A stretch of 64,000 nucleotides of DNA. Source: Bacillota bacterium (GTDB lineage: Bacteria; Bacillota; Sulfobacillia; Sulfobacillales; Sulfobacillaceae). The notes below the pieces were generated by a model. The model was not told the origin of the DNA and ran no database searches. It saw nothing but the letters and a program-made list of their open reading frames with translations. The position numbers and the translations under genes were made by a program. The DNA is taken from NCBI GenBank assembly GCA_021841025.1, contig JAKBWA010000055.1, forward strand, positions 53,685 to 117,684, read 5' to 3'. Shown here piece after piece: positions 9,641 to 18,841 of the stretch; positions within the stretch are counted from its first letter, which is position 1, and each line of letters starts with the position of its first letter.

Positions 9641-9668
9641 CAAATGTTCCGCCATAAATCGCCGCATC

Positions 9669-9902
9669 ATGGACTCTCACGACGGTTTATTCGCTGTCAA
9701 TTTGGATGAGGGCACAGACAAATTTAACATATGTCTATTGCCAAAAGCTGATGACACGATGATGTCAGTACCTTATCCGCCGTCTCGTAATGGCCCGGTC
9801 TTCCGGGTGACAGAGATTCACACGCCCAAACAGGATTGTCTGCCAGAAAGAAATGAATGGATGCGAATAGGGTTAGAACAGTGCACCGATCATCCGCTCT
9901 AA
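9669..9902 (+). CDS. Possible small hypothetical protein
   Basis: An open frame of 77 codons begins at ATG 9669 (MDSHDGLFAVNLDEGTDKFN) and ends at 9902. Codon choice looks coding-like and the protein is soluble and acidic, but no ribosome binding site is visible before the ATG and I recognise no family. It ends directly before the TATAAT element serving the next gene. It may be a real orphan or chance. Confidence 0.28.
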   Translation: MDSHDGLFAVNLDEGTDKFNICLLPKADDTMMSVPYPPSRNGPVFRVTEIHTPKQDCLPERNEWMRIGLEQCTDHPL

Positions 9903-9904
9903 CG

Positions 9905-9910
9905 TATAAT
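9905..9910 (+). promoter_or_regulatory. Probable -10 element for the small membrane protein
   Basis: TATAAT lies 50 bp upstream of the ATG at 9960. No clear -35 box is present at standard spacing. Confidence 0.4.
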
Positions 9911-9959
9911 AAAGAATAGAGAATATTGGTGATAATCACGCTAAGGAAGGTTAAAGACT

Positions 9960-10202
9960 ATGACGACTCTGAAAAAATGGAACCTTGTCCAGTGGAAGCG
10001 CTGGAATCAATTGCCTTTACAACAGCGCTCCGGATGGTTAGTCGGACTCATTGCACTGGGGGCGACGATGACTGCTGTCTCCGCCACACAATTGACGTCC
10101 CCAGCCTTCTGGCGGGGATTCATAACCGGAATTTGGGCCAGCGACACATTGATTCTCATTGGATTCCTGGCCCTGATTCAGTTCCAGGCGCGGAAACGTT
10201 AA
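9960..10202 (+). CDS. Small two-helix membrane protein, function unknown
   Basis: This 80-aa protein has a basic, aromatic N-terminus (KKWNLVQWKRWNQLPLQQR), a hydrophobic segment at about residues 25-45 (GWLVGLIALGATMTAV) and a second at about 55-75 (GIWASDTLILIGFLALIQF), ending in QARKR. This predicts a hairpin membrane protein with both termini inside. AAGGAAGG precedes the ATG at good spacing and a TATAAT element lies upstream, so it is likely expressed. I do not recognise the family. Confidence 0.72.
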   Translation: MTTLKKWNLVQWKRWNQLPLQQRSGWLVGLIALGATMTAVSATQLTSPAFWRGFITGIWASDTLILIGFLALIQFQARKR

Positions 10203-10603
10203 TTTTCCTGGCATCCCTCTTCCCGGATTAGCCTCATCTGCCTCAGATCCAGGGCCGTGTCAACCTTAGGGCAGAAGCAGGTTTTCAGTGGGTGTGCCCG
10301 AAAGAGGTAGCCTGAGGATTTCCCCAACGGAATTCGCGGTGCCAAAACGGTGAGCATGCCTAAGAGTCAGGCGTGTCTTTGGGTGCGCGCAAAACAAATT
10401 CACTTCTCGTGTACCCGGGTCCTCAAGAGAAAGGTGCCATGGCCCTTGGTTGCACTGCTCTGGTCTTCCTCTGGAATTCCCCACCCGGCACAGATCTTTC
10501 AATTACTTTCGCCCAACCAAGATCATGCCTATTTGCACAACTTTTTCTCTACGCGGTAATATGCGGTCCCATCAAGGCTAGGATCGCTTGTGCGTCCTGG
10601 CTC
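10203..10603. other. Gap between convergent genes, nothing recognised
   Basis: Four hundred bases lie between the small membrane protein and the 3' end of the aldo/keto reductase. Open frames here overlap each other and lack ribosome binding sites. I see no clear terminator or element end. Confidence 0.5.
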
Positions 10604-11572
10604 TTAAGCTTTCGAGGTAATCTTGTCACTTAAGTTGGACAGTGTTTCGCATTCATCCCAGGACAAGCGAAAAGACAAGGTGTCAGCCAGGTGCTGAGCT
10701 TGCTCGGGCTTAGTGGCTCCGGGAATAGCGAGCATCTCGGGATGGGCCGTGATAATCCAGTTCAACGCCACCTGGCTGACTGTTTTATGGTAACGTTGAC
10801 CAATTTCTTGCATCAGATTCACCAAAGGCTCACTTCTAGCCAAATACCCTGGAGACATACGTGGACTCCAGCGCCGCAATCCGGCAGGACGCACGCCGGG
10901 TTGGTGAAACTTTCCGGACAATATGCCCTGTTGCAAAGGAGAATACGCGATGATGGCCACTTTCAAGTCCTGGGCTTCAGACAATATGCCATTTCGCTCG
11001 ATAGACCGATCGAGGAGATTATAGCGCACCTGATTTGAGGCCAGCGGAAAGCCGGCGTCGTTTAAGCGGTGAGCCATCTCCCTCATTGCCCTAGCCGAAA
11101 AGTTACTGACCCCAACGCCAGACACGAGTTTTTCCTGCAATAAATGGATGAGGGCTCGAGCTTGGTCTTTAAGGGAACTTAAAGCCCAGGGCTGATGAAT
11201 CTGGTAGAGCGTGACGGGATAGCCGTTAAGGGCTTGCAAGCGCCTAGGAATACTTGTTGCCAGGGACCGGTATGTTCGTCCCACAGGCCACCATTTCGTG
11301 GCTATAAGCGCATCACCTGCGACAATTCCAAGCGAGTGCAAGGCTCTGGACAATGCCTCTTCAGAAGCGCCATGACCATAAATCTCGGCGGTATCAAACC
11401 AGTGGATTCCCCCCCTCCATGCCGCTTGAACAATTTGGGCAATAACCTCATCATCCAAACGAGGCCAAAAACTTCCCACCAATCCGCGTCCTTGGCTAAA
11501 CTGCCAAGTTCCCAGCCCAAGTGGCGTCAATTTGATGCGACTGTGCCCAAGTCGGCGCAGCTCGAACGTCAT
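10604..11572 (-). CDS. Aldo/keto reductase
   Basis: The 322-aa protein has the (beta/alpha)8 AKR pattern: the GLGTWQFSQG start, GIHWFDTAEIYGHGASEEAL with the catalytic Asp and Tyr, ALIATKWWP with the catalytic Lys, and LYQIHQP with the catalytic His. GVSNFSA and the C-terminal IPGATKPEQ match the NADP(H)-binding end. It probably reduces aldehydes or ketones with NADPH; the substrate cannot be told. ATG at 11572 is preferred, since AGGTGGGG lies at good spacing; a GTG four codons earlier is possible. It is a single-gene unit pointing away from the ABC exporter. Confidence 0.92.
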   Translation of the reverse strand: MTFELRRLGHSRIKLTPLGLGTWQFSQGRGLVGSFWPRLDDEVIAQIVQAAWRGGIHWFDTAEIYGHGASEEALSRALHSLGIVAGDALIATKWWPVGRTYRSLATSIPRRLQALNGYPVTLYQIHQPWALSSLKDQARALIHLLQEKLVSGVGVSNFSARAMREMAHRLNDAGFPLASNQVRYNLLDRSIERNGILSEAQDLKVAIIAYSPLQQGILSGKFHQPGVRPAGLRRWSPRMSPGYLARSEPLVNLMQEIGQRYHKTVSQVALNWIITAHPEMLAIPGATKPEQAQHLADTLSFRLSWDECETLSNLSDKITSKA

Positions 11573-12073
11573 TCGCTTCCCCACCTACTTTTTCGGGACA
11601 TCTTGTTGCCCTTATGATAGCGCAAATTTGTCATAAGAAAGACAGCCATGCCCTGTGAATTCGAGGCATCATTCCAACCTGGGGTTTTTCATTGATGCAA
11701 ATAGGTGGCTAGGTTTGAGAGGAAATCCGACATGACTAGATCAAATGCGTAGCGGTTGGAGATTGTCGATTTCAGAGTATACGATCCTCCAGAAAACGTC
11801 ATCTACCATCTTCTTTAAAGCATGCGGTAGTTCTTGTGACCCAGCAAGATCGTAAACTCGGCATAAAGATTGTTCATAAATCATACGCCCTTTCATGCAC
11901 CTCTTGGCATTATCGTATTAGAATAGAAGATGCCATGTGGTTATCACTTGAACTGGAACCAGATATACTCATCACCCCAATTTGTCTCACAATCTTCGCT
12001 GTTTCCCCTAAAGTTCAACCAGATGGTTTTATCCTCCGATTCAACCAGCTTAAAACTCGGAAGGAGTCAAGCA
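11573..12073. other. Divergent intergenic region upstream of the ABC exporter
   Basis: About 500 bases with no convincing gene. An open frame runs in from 11930 into the ATPase gene, but the true start at 12074 has its own ribosome binding site. TAGAAT near 11918 is a possible -10 element; no good -35 box was found. Confidence 0.45.
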
Positions 12074-12865
12074 ATGCCCACACCGCAAAATGAATCTGTG
12101 ATTTCCCTTCGCAACCTCCAGGTGAATTATGGCAACACCAAAGTATTAGAGGACATCAACTTAGAAGTTCAGTCTGGCCAAATCATTGGCTACATCGGTC
12201 CCAACGGAGCCGGTAAAAGCACTACCATAAAAGCCATTCTCGGATTAATTACGGATTATAGCGGAACGATTACCGTGCTGGGACACGATGTAGCCGGGGG
12301 TGATGTCGCGTACAAAGCCCAGGTCGGCTATGTTCCGGAATCAGCGGAGTTATATGAGGCGTTAACAGCCGAAGAATACCTCAATTTTGTTGGCACTCTC
12401 TACGGCTTGCCTGAAAAGAAGGCAGCCAGCAAGTCCCAAGAACTGATACGGCTATTGGGATTGGAAGAAGCCTACCGCTCCCGCCTCTCCTCTTATTCCA
12501 AGGGCATGAAACAAAAGGTCCTATTAATTTCCAGCTTATTGCACAACCCCGAGATCTTGTTTTTGGATGAGCCTTTGAGCGGATTAGACGCGAATAGCGT
12601 CATGATAGTCAAAGATCTCATGGCTGAATTAAAGGAGGCCGGGAAAACCATTTTCTACTCTTCCCATATCATGGATGTTGTCGAGAAGATCAGCAGCCGG
12701 ATTATCTTGCTCAACCAGGGCCGAGTCATCGCAGACGGGGATTTTGCTACGCTAAGCCAAAAGGCCCATGAACAATCTTTGGAAGAGATTTTCGGCCATA
12801 TGACAGGCTTCTTCGAACATCAGAACATCGCACATCAAGCCCTTTTGGTCATCCAAGAAGACTGA
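12074..12865 (+). CDS. ABC transporter ATP-binding protein
   Basis: The 263-aa ATPase has Walker A (GPNGAGKST), the signature YSKGMKQK, Walker B (ILFLDEP) with a D-loop (SGLDA) and the H-loop histidine (YSSHIMD). The layout is that of CcmA/NatA-type exporter ATPases, and the C-terminal extension (QKAHEQSLEEIFGHMTG) is typical of this group. ATG at 12074 follows AAGGAG by about eight bases. The membrane partner is encoded 58 bp downstream. Together they probably form an export or efflux system of unknown substrate in the cytoplasmic membrane. Confidence 0.93.
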   Translation: MPTPQNESVISLRNLQVNYGNTKVLEDINLEVQSGQIIGYIGPNGAGKSTTIKAILGLITDYSGTITVLGHDVAGGDVAYKAQVGYVPESAELYEALTAEEYLNFVGTLYGLPEKKAASKSQELIRLLGLEEAYRSRLSSYSKGMKQKVLLISSLLHNPEILFLDEPLSGLDANSVMIVKDLMAELKEAGKTIFYSSHIMDVVEKISSRIILLNQGRVIADGDFATLSQKAHEQSLEEIFGHMTGFFEHQNIAHQALLVIQED

Positions 12866-12923
12866 TCCGTAAAGACGCCCTTATCTTTCCCATCATTATA
12901 TTTGGAGGCGCAGTAAAAAACTC

Positions 12924-14573
12924 ATGCGAAACTTCTATTCCTTGAAAATCCTAGACCGCTTTCAAAATGCATTTGAAGCCCGGGGTTATGATTACACCGT
13001 ATTGCGCAATATCCTGCAAGTACATCTGACGATGGATTCCAGGCGCGTTCCGGCGATTTTAACCCGTAGCCGCAAGCAACTGAAGCGCGACTCTTCCAAC
13101 CCTCATGCCAATACCTTCATCAGCTCTTTATGGTTCTATGTACTGTTGGGAGCCGTCGTCATTCCCGTCGTGGCGATGACGCATCACCTCATATTTTTTA
13201 TGAGCAGCGCCATGGCTATCTTAATGTTTCTCGTCATGTTATCCATGATTTCAGACTTTTCCTCGGTATTGCTCGATATTCGAGATCGCACCATTTTAGC
13301 GTCTAAGCCCATTTCCCCCAAAACTATTTCCATGGCCCGAACCTTGCGCATTGGGATTTATTTGGCGTTGATTACCCTAGCCGTGGCTCTGCCGGCTTTA
13401 CTCACGGCCCTTATTCGCCACGGCTTGGTCTTCTTTATGGTTTTAGCCGTGGCGCTCATTTTGATGGATTTGTTCATTATGGCCTTAACCGCACTGTTAT
13501 ACTTTCTTATCTTGCGGTACTTTGACGGAGAAAGGCTGAAGGATTTTATCAACTATGTCCAAATAGGCCTCTCCCTGATGATGACCATCGGCTATCAATT
13601 ATTGGGACGCTCGTTCCAACTCTTAAATGCCCATATTGTTTTTCATCCGGCATGGTGGGAAATCATCATTCCGCCTTTATGGTTTGGCTCCGCGTTTCAG
13701 GTGCTTTTCGCCTCGTCAAACAACCCGGAGGTGATGGTGCTCGCGGCCATGGCTCTAGCCGTTCCTCTGATGGTCTATAGGCTCTACCTCCACTTTATGC
13801 CGGCTTTCGAAAGACATCTGGAGAAACTCTCGGCCACCGCCAAACAATCCGGGAATCTGAGCCAGGCGTGGTCTAAGTGGTATTCTACTCTCTTTTGCCG
13901 AAATCCCAGAGAACGGCAGGCGTTTATTTTTGGCGCGGCCATGATGACCAGAGAACGGGAATTCAAATTAAAAGTCTACCCGGCATTGACCCTTAGCATT
14001 TTCCTGCCCTTAATTATGATGCTAAACGCATCACCCAAGCCTTTTCAAGGATTGTCGGCCTCTCCTTGGTATCTGTCTATTTATTTCATAGACATGATGA
14101 TTCCCTCGGCCGTAATGATGATGCGCTACTCACAATATTATAAGGCGGCCTGGATCTATCAGACGACCCCTTTGTCTTCTCCGGCACTTCTCTTCCGCGG
14201 GATTTTAAAGGCCCTCTTGGCACGGTTGGTACTTCCCGTCTATGTGATTGAAAGTGTCATTTTTATTGCCATTTTCGGACCGGGTATTGGGATGAATTTG
14301 ATTGTGGCCTACGCATCGACATGGCTTTTTGCCGTAATCACCGTACTCATCACACTCAAGGATTTGCCATTTTCAGCTCCTTATCAAGCGGCCCAACAAA
14401 AACAGACTTATGTGATCTTTCTCTTTATGGCTCTGACCGCAGTGTTTGCCGGGATTCAGTATGCCGTAAGCCAGATGCCATTGGGACTATACTGGTACTT
14501 GGCCATCCTTTTAGTCGTCACCTTAGGGGTCTGGCGCAAAGTCTTTCCCATCACTAGAAACGAACTAGCCTAA
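12924..14573 (+). CDS. ABC transporter permease, large integral membrane protein
   Basis: This 549-aa protein has about twelve hydrophobic segments, starting near residue 70 (SLWFYVLLGAVVIPVVAM) and ending with LGLYWYLAILLVVTLGVW. The loop with SKPISPKTISMARTLRIG resembles the permease partners of NatA-like ATPases. The N-terminal 65 residues are basic and cytoplasmic. It follows the ATPase gene directly on the same strand and is probably its partner. GGAGG lies 15 bases before the ATG, which is long, so translation may depend on the upstream gene or start slightly later. The substrate is unknown. Confidence 0.82.
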   Translation: MRNFYSLKILDRFQNAFEARGYDYTVLRNILQVHLTMDSRRVPAILTRSRKQLKRDSSNPHANTFISSLWFYVLLGAVVIPVVAMTHHLIFFMSSAMAILMFLVMLSMISDFSSVLLDIRDRTILASKPISPKTISMARTLRIGIYLALITLAVALPALLTALIRHGLVFFMVLAVALILMDLFIMALTALLYFLILRYFDGERLKDFINYVQIGLSLMMTIGYQLLGRSFQLLNAHIVFHPAWWEIIIPPLWFGSAFQVLFASSNNPEVMVLAAMALAVPLMVYRLYLHFMPAFERHLEKLSATAKQSGNLSQAWSKWYSTLFCRNPRERQAFIFGAAMMTREREFKLKVYPALTLSIFLPLIMMLNASPKPFQGLSASPWYLSIYFIDMMIPSAVMMMRYSQYYKAAWIYQTTPLSSPALLFRGILKALLARLVLPVYVIESVIFIAIFGPGIGMNLIVAYASTWLFAVITVLITLKDLPFSAPYQAAQQKQTYVIFLFMALTAVFAGIQYAVSQMPLGLYWYLAILLVVTLGVWRKVFPITRNELA

Positions 14574-15336
14574 TACAGTCATGCTGCAGTGGTTAAGTCG
14601 AATCCGATTGATCTCCAGGCTGAAGGGAGGTGAATGCCAATATCGGGGTCTTCATTGCGCCAGTGCCTTAACCACCATAACAAATTGTATTGGGAAAATT
14701 TCCCTATCGGGACTTATCTCCGGGATGGTTGGAGACCAGGATTTTTTCGCCTTCACACCAGGTTGCATCTATATGCCGAAGCTCATTGCGAATTGAATGC
14801 AACCGCAGCACAATGTGAGTGCTAGTGGAAGTCGTTCCAGAACCACTTAGGCAAGCAGTCTTCCGGCACGGTACGACGGACATTACCGGTCATCCAACGC
14901 GGAGTTCCAAGAAGCGTTCCCAACAACATCAACGTCCAAAACCGTTCCATTGATGGCGGGAGCATCGCGGCATGCTCCCTGGTCCACATCCGATTGACGT
15001 CCCAGACGGACACTCAACAACCAACTCCCAATGATCTACGGTCCCAGCGGATAAGATTGCGGGAATAATGAGAGATCGCATGGCGCTCAAAGTTCAACCG
15101 GTCTGCATGGCAGCCGCAGAATAGCTGTTGCAACGCCCAGTGGCAAGCACATCAGCTTCGTCCCCTCTGACCGGAGAATTGGGTGGGTTCTCACTCGTCC
15201 AATTTTGATGCTGGCGGCTCAAAACATGGATAGCGCCAGAGAACTCCAATAGAGTTGTCATCCCCAGTCAGTTTCTCATTGATTTCATCTCGGAATACAC
15301 CCGCGGGTTTATCGCCCTCGCGCAATACATATACTC
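14574..15336. other. Long gap with possible decayed coding sequence
   Basis: No intact gene. A minus-strand open frame at 14822-15013 (MSVWDVNRMWTREHAAMLPP...) reads like a protein fragment and continues upstream past a stop as HYYPRNLIRWDRRSLGV, which suggests a decayed gene, perhaps a transposase tail; I cannot name the family. GGGAGG just before an ATG at 14634 is too close to be a normal start. A minus-strand stretch near 15191-15335 (RVYVLREGDKPAGVFRDEIN) also looks coding-like but has no firm start. Confidence 0.4.
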
Positions 15337-15798
15337 TCACGCCTTGGTTTTGAGTCGCTTTACGACAAACACAGCTTTCCCTGCATCCCGGCGGCCTCCA
15401 ACAGACCAACTCACATCGACTTTAATATAACCAAAAAACTGAGGGGTGTGGGCCGGCCACTTCATGGTCATGGCGGGTCCGTTATGAACTAACCGTGACG
15501 CTGAACTGATCGTAAGCACACGGCGCCACTTAGATCGGGCGGAGGTTTTTGAGTAAACTGTCACGGCCGGATCCGCGGCTTTTGTACCTAAGTAGGCAAC
15601 TCTAATGATTAATGGAGGGGTGGGTATAACCTGAACGTTCCAGGATGTCATGTTGTGTTGACTGATCAGTATAGTCATAGCGTTTGTGATTATGGGTGTG
15701 TTCTTAGATTGAGATATTCGCGGCGCCTTGCTTCCACATCCCGACACAACACCACCTACTGCTATAGCGACTAAACATAGGCATGTAATTTTTGTCAT
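15337..15798 (-). CDS. Small lipoprotein, function unknown
   Basis: The 153-aa product starts MTKITCLCLVAIAVGGVVSGC, a lipoprotein signal peptide with the lipobox VSGC (Cys at residue 21), so it should be anchored outside the membrane by lipidation. The mature part is a compact beta-rich domain with no motif I recognise (PLIIRVAYLGTKAADPAVTV; FFGYIKVDVSWSVGGRR). GAAGG lies 13 bases before the ATG. It stands alone among decayed sequence. Confidence 0.75.
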   Translation of the reverse strand: MTKITCLCLVAIAVGGVVSGCGSKAPRISQSKNTPIITNAMTILISQHNMTSWNVQVIPTPPLIIRVAYLGTKAADPAVTVYSKTSARSKWRRVLTISSASRLVHNGPAMTMKWPAHTPQFFGYIKVDVSWSVGGRRDAGKAVFVVKRLKTKA

Positions 15799-16082
15799 AA
15801 TTATAGTTGCCTTCTTTAAAAGAATTCCCTGCTAAGCCTCTTTGGACATAACCTCTGAAATATTTACGCACAATATAACTGAGAAATCTCTTGTGTCATC
15901 CCGCTGTCGTTGTTTGAGCGTCTGGGTGATTTCCCGATTTGCCAGGGAATCCCTAGCCGTGAACAAGTCGTGTACAGGAAAGACCCCAAAGCAGTGCCTT
16001 AATTAGATATGCCTAGGAGTCAGCCGGCCCGGTAGGCCCCGGAACCTCATCTTTACTTCGGAATCAAATGAACCTAGCGTCT
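15799..16082. other. Intergenic spacer, nothing recognised
   Basis: About 280 bases between two minus-strand genes. No hairpin with a T tract and no open frame with a ribosome binding site was seen. Confidence 0.4.
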
Positions 16083-16643
16083 TTAATGATGGAGCAAATG
16101 CAAGATGGCGATAAATATTAACCATAAGGCTAATAGGCCGAGAATCGTTCCGGCAAGCTTTTCTGACCATTCCCCCAGATATGGTTTCAATTTTGACCCA
16201 AAAGTGAGACCCACCACCGTAAAAACAAAGGCTTGGCACGCTATTAATATGACCGTAAGCGTTACAGGGATTCCAATAAGACCGATCGAAAAACCCATGG
16301 CTAATTCGTCCAAACTGATGCTTATGGCTGTCAAAATCAATGTCCATCCAACCAAATCATGTTCGAATCGGTTCTTTTCCTCGTCGTCATTGTCGAAAAC
16401 CAGAAGCCACACGGCCACTCCCAACAACAGAATGCCTCCGGTAAGAGATGCCCAATTTCCAATGAATGTCCCGAGCCCTTTACCGATAAACAATCCGACT
16501 AAGGCCATGATCACTTCGGCGCTGGCAAATGTCGTGGCAATGCGAATCTTCCCTGAGGTCCGGTAAAACCCTAGGGCTATCGACATCATGAGGGTATCAA
16601 TGCCCAGTGAGAGGACGAACACCACCATTTTCAGAACGACCAA
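16083..16643 (-). CDS. mntP: MntP-family manganese efflux pump
   Basis: The 186-aa membrane protein has six hydrophobic segments and the paired half-repeat of the MntP (DUF204) family: SLGIDTLMMSIALG near residue 12 and SISLDELAMGFSIGL near residue 108, each with a membrane-embedded Asp. MntP proteins export Mn(II) and protect cells against manganese overload, which would suit metal-rich acid habitats. A charged loop (DNDDEEKNRFEHD) separates the halves. The gene stands alone; the leader upstream was checked for a manganese riboswitch but no match could be claimed. Confidence 0.88.
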   Translation of the reverse strand: MVVLKMVVFVLSLGIDTLMMSIALGFYRTSGKIRIATTFASAEVIMALVGLFIGKGLGTFIGNWASLTGGILLLGVAVWLLVFDNDDEEKNRFEHDLVGWTLILTAISISLDELAMGFSIGLIGIPVTLTVILIACQAFVFTVVGLTFGSKLKPYLGEWSEKLAGTILGLLALWLIFIAILHLLHH

Positions 16644-16880
16644 TATTTCTCACGCTTTCCTGAGTTGGGTTATCGATGACCTTGACACTTCCCAGCTGGG
16701 AGGGATTCTGACAAGGAAGACGAATGAGTAACGTCAGCTCTGCTCGCCCGGGGATCTGCAAAACCTTCCTCGCCATCGCTACTAAATCGCCGGTTTCTTG
16801 TGGATTCGCCGCTCCTTGCCATTCCGGGATAAGAGACGTTAATCCGCCGCCACATCAAGGGGATCGTCTGAGACCGAATG
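16644..16880 (-). other. Leader region of the mntP-like gene, possibly structured
   Basis: This GC-rich stretch upstream of the manganese exporter holds several short inverted repeats, including a perfect 12-bp palindrome TCCCAGCTGGGA near 16690-16701. mntP genes in other bacteria often carry the yybP-ykoY Mn(II) riboswitch. I could not align its conserved loops here, so no riboswitch is called. Confidence 0.3.
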
Positions 16881-17310
16881 AGAGGATGGAGTGGACTTTC
16901 AAAATCTTTCCACACATCCAGCGCCATCCCCATATGCTGAAACCTTTCTTAACATACCAATATATCTGGAAATCTCAAAGAGTGCATTGACCTGCAATAT
17001 CGCCTTATCCCTGAGTCAACCGGCTAAAGCCCCTAGCCATCTTGTGTATCTTGGACTGGAAAGTCATGAGAACAAGGGGCCAAAGCTTGGAATAGGTGAC
17101 AGAGCTCTAGAAATTCCCCTGACTTTAGGTACTGCCAACGTACTAAAAGGGGATGATATAAAGGACCATTCAGCAAGCGTAGAGCGTAGTCCCAGACTTT
17201 ATCATACCCCCTGGATGAAACTATTGTTCGACAAAATATCTGGAACCTTCTCTAAAACCATTTCAATATTATCGACACCTTGTCATCCACCGAAATAAAT
17301 TGCCCTGGGA
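16881..17310. other. Gap between divergent/convergent units, nothing firm
   Basis: An open frame runs through 16891-17298 on the plus strand, but it has no ribosome binding site, resembles no family and has irregular composition. It is not called. No terminator or repeat was recognised. Confidence 0.4.
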
Positions 17311-18123
17311 TCAGTTTCCATTATCTCTGGGGCCCTCATTCAGCCACTGTAAGAGTAATTCCGTAAGGCGCCTGGGCTGAGATAAGTTGGGGAAGTGGGC
17401 GACACCGGGCATGCGAATAAGGGTGGCCCGAGGCAAGATGTTCTCCAAATAGTTCGCCACCTTCAAACAATATAGGGTGTCATTCTCGCCGATGAGAACC
17501 ATAACCGGCCTGTCAAGATTTGCGAGCGCACCTTTATCATCCAGATCCTGGTACTCGGGAAATTTCCGGCGGTTATTGAGAAAATCCCTGTACATCATGC
17601 GGAACAAGTCGCGACTAACGCGAGGCACACGCGACTCGCTGCCTTCGGTGCCAATAAGCCATATGCGCTCGGCCAAGTCAACGATTCTTGTGGTGTCATG
17701 ATGGGCCAATGCTTCCTCATACTCCCGGTAGATCTCCGGCTCGGGACCGTCGAGCTGGGGCTGAAATCCAAAGAGTCCCGTTCCGGCCACGAAAATTGAC
17801 CGGACCCGGTCCGGAAATCGACAGGCGGCATGAATCGCCACCGATCCGCCTAAGGAGGAACCCACCAATGTTGCTGTTTCTACTTCCAAATGATCCAAGA
17901 GTTCGAGAAGGGTATCACTCGGATCGTAAGTTTCCGGGGCGTTTTCGCTCGACCCATATCCCAATAAATCGTACGAGATACACCGGTAGTTAGAGGACAA
18001 TGCCTCAACTTGTTCGCACCATTGCCTGTGATCGGCCAAAGCCGAGTGAAGGAACACCAGCTCTGACCCATGACCGGTAACGGCGTATGCAATTCTTCCT
18101 AGACCAGTGATTAAGTCCTTCAT
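17311..18123 (-). CDS. Alpha/beta hydrolase
   Basis: The 270-aa protein has the alpha/beta hydrolase fold: FLHSALADHRQW as the oxyanion-hole strand, VGSSLGGS with the nucleophile Ser at about residue 90, VLIGENDTLY with the catalytic Asp, and GVAHFPNLS with the His near the end. The cap region is short and helical. It resembles esterase/lactonase-type hydrolases such as 3-oxoadipate enol-lactonase, but no pathway genes are near. The ATG at 18123 has AAGGTGA at good spacing; an open frame extending 21 codons further upstream has none. Confidence 0.88.
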   Translation of the reverse strand: MKDLITGLGRIAYAVTGHGSELVFLHSALADHRQWCEQVEALSSNYRCISYDLLGYGSSENAPETYDPSDTLLELLDHLEVETATLVGSSLGGSVAIHAACRFPDRVRSIFVAGTGLFGFQPQLDGPEPEIYREYEEALAHHDTTRIVDLAERIWLIGTEGSESRVPRVSRDLFRMMYRDFLNNRRKFPEYQDLDDKGALANLDRPVMVLIGENDTLYCLKVANYLENILPRATLIRMPGVAHFPNLSQPRRLTELLLQWLNEGPRDNGN

Positions 18124-18841
18124 CACAGTCACCTTCTGGAAATTTCTTTTCCATATTATTCTATTCATCCGGGTTTTTTGACGCAATCGCTTGCGGAAAT
18201 AAACATCCCCTTAACGCCGTAACCAAAACGACCCTAATGATTTTCGAACACGCTAGTCTAATAACAGGAAGCCATAAAGGGACAAGGATGCGCTCACACC
18301 CGCCGCCATTTTATCCCCCCCATCGTCCAGGACTTGGGATCCGAGTGGGCAAGAATCCTGGGGGCTCACCGCGCAAGATACGACCTACGTCAACTATACG
18401 CATCATCCGGTGACAGCAGGCTTGGGCCCCGTAGAACGGGCAGACGAGCAGGATTGATGGTTCATACGGCACTCGCCATGACGGCAGCACGGGTGCCTTG
18501 GGGCATTGTGTCCCAAAAATTTGGACACGCGACCCCGCCGGCAAAAAGCCGCCACCGACGTGCTATAAAGCCCCCTAACAATCATGGACAAAACGAATCC
18601 ACGACGGGCATAGATGAGGGGCTCGCTCATCACCTGTCTGGGATGGTATTGGCAATGCGGGTAGCGATAAGGCCCATGTCGGGTGCACAGGAAGCTTCTG
18701 TCAAGACATTAACTGGGCGCATAAGTCTTCGAAATAATCGATATCGAATCTGTCTTTTGCCTCCGCATTAATCGCAATGAGCACTCGGATTTCATGTCTG
18801 ACGAACTCAAAAAGTGCTTATGGCACTTTTCCAGTCGTCTA
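18124..18841. other. Long gap, probably decayed sequence
   Basis: Seven hundred bases without a convincing gene. Overlapping open frames on both strands near 18310-18770 have no ribosome binding sites. Some stretches, such as VSQKFGHATP on the plus strand, look weakly coding-like. I cannot assign an origin. Confidence 0.4.

Noticed and set aside
14634..14825. 63-codon frame with GGGAGG near its ATG
   Set aside because: The site is only three bases before the ATG, too close for normal initiation, and the protein has no known domain.
16644..16880. yybP-ykoY manganese riboswitch before mntP
   Set aside because: The conserved loop sequences of the family could not be found.
16891..17298. 135-codon plus-strand frame
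   Set aside because: No ribosome binding site and no recognised domain; probably chance.
18334..18771. 145-codon plus-strand frame
   Set aside because: Overlaps competing frames, lacks a site; may be decayed sequence but cannot be assigned.
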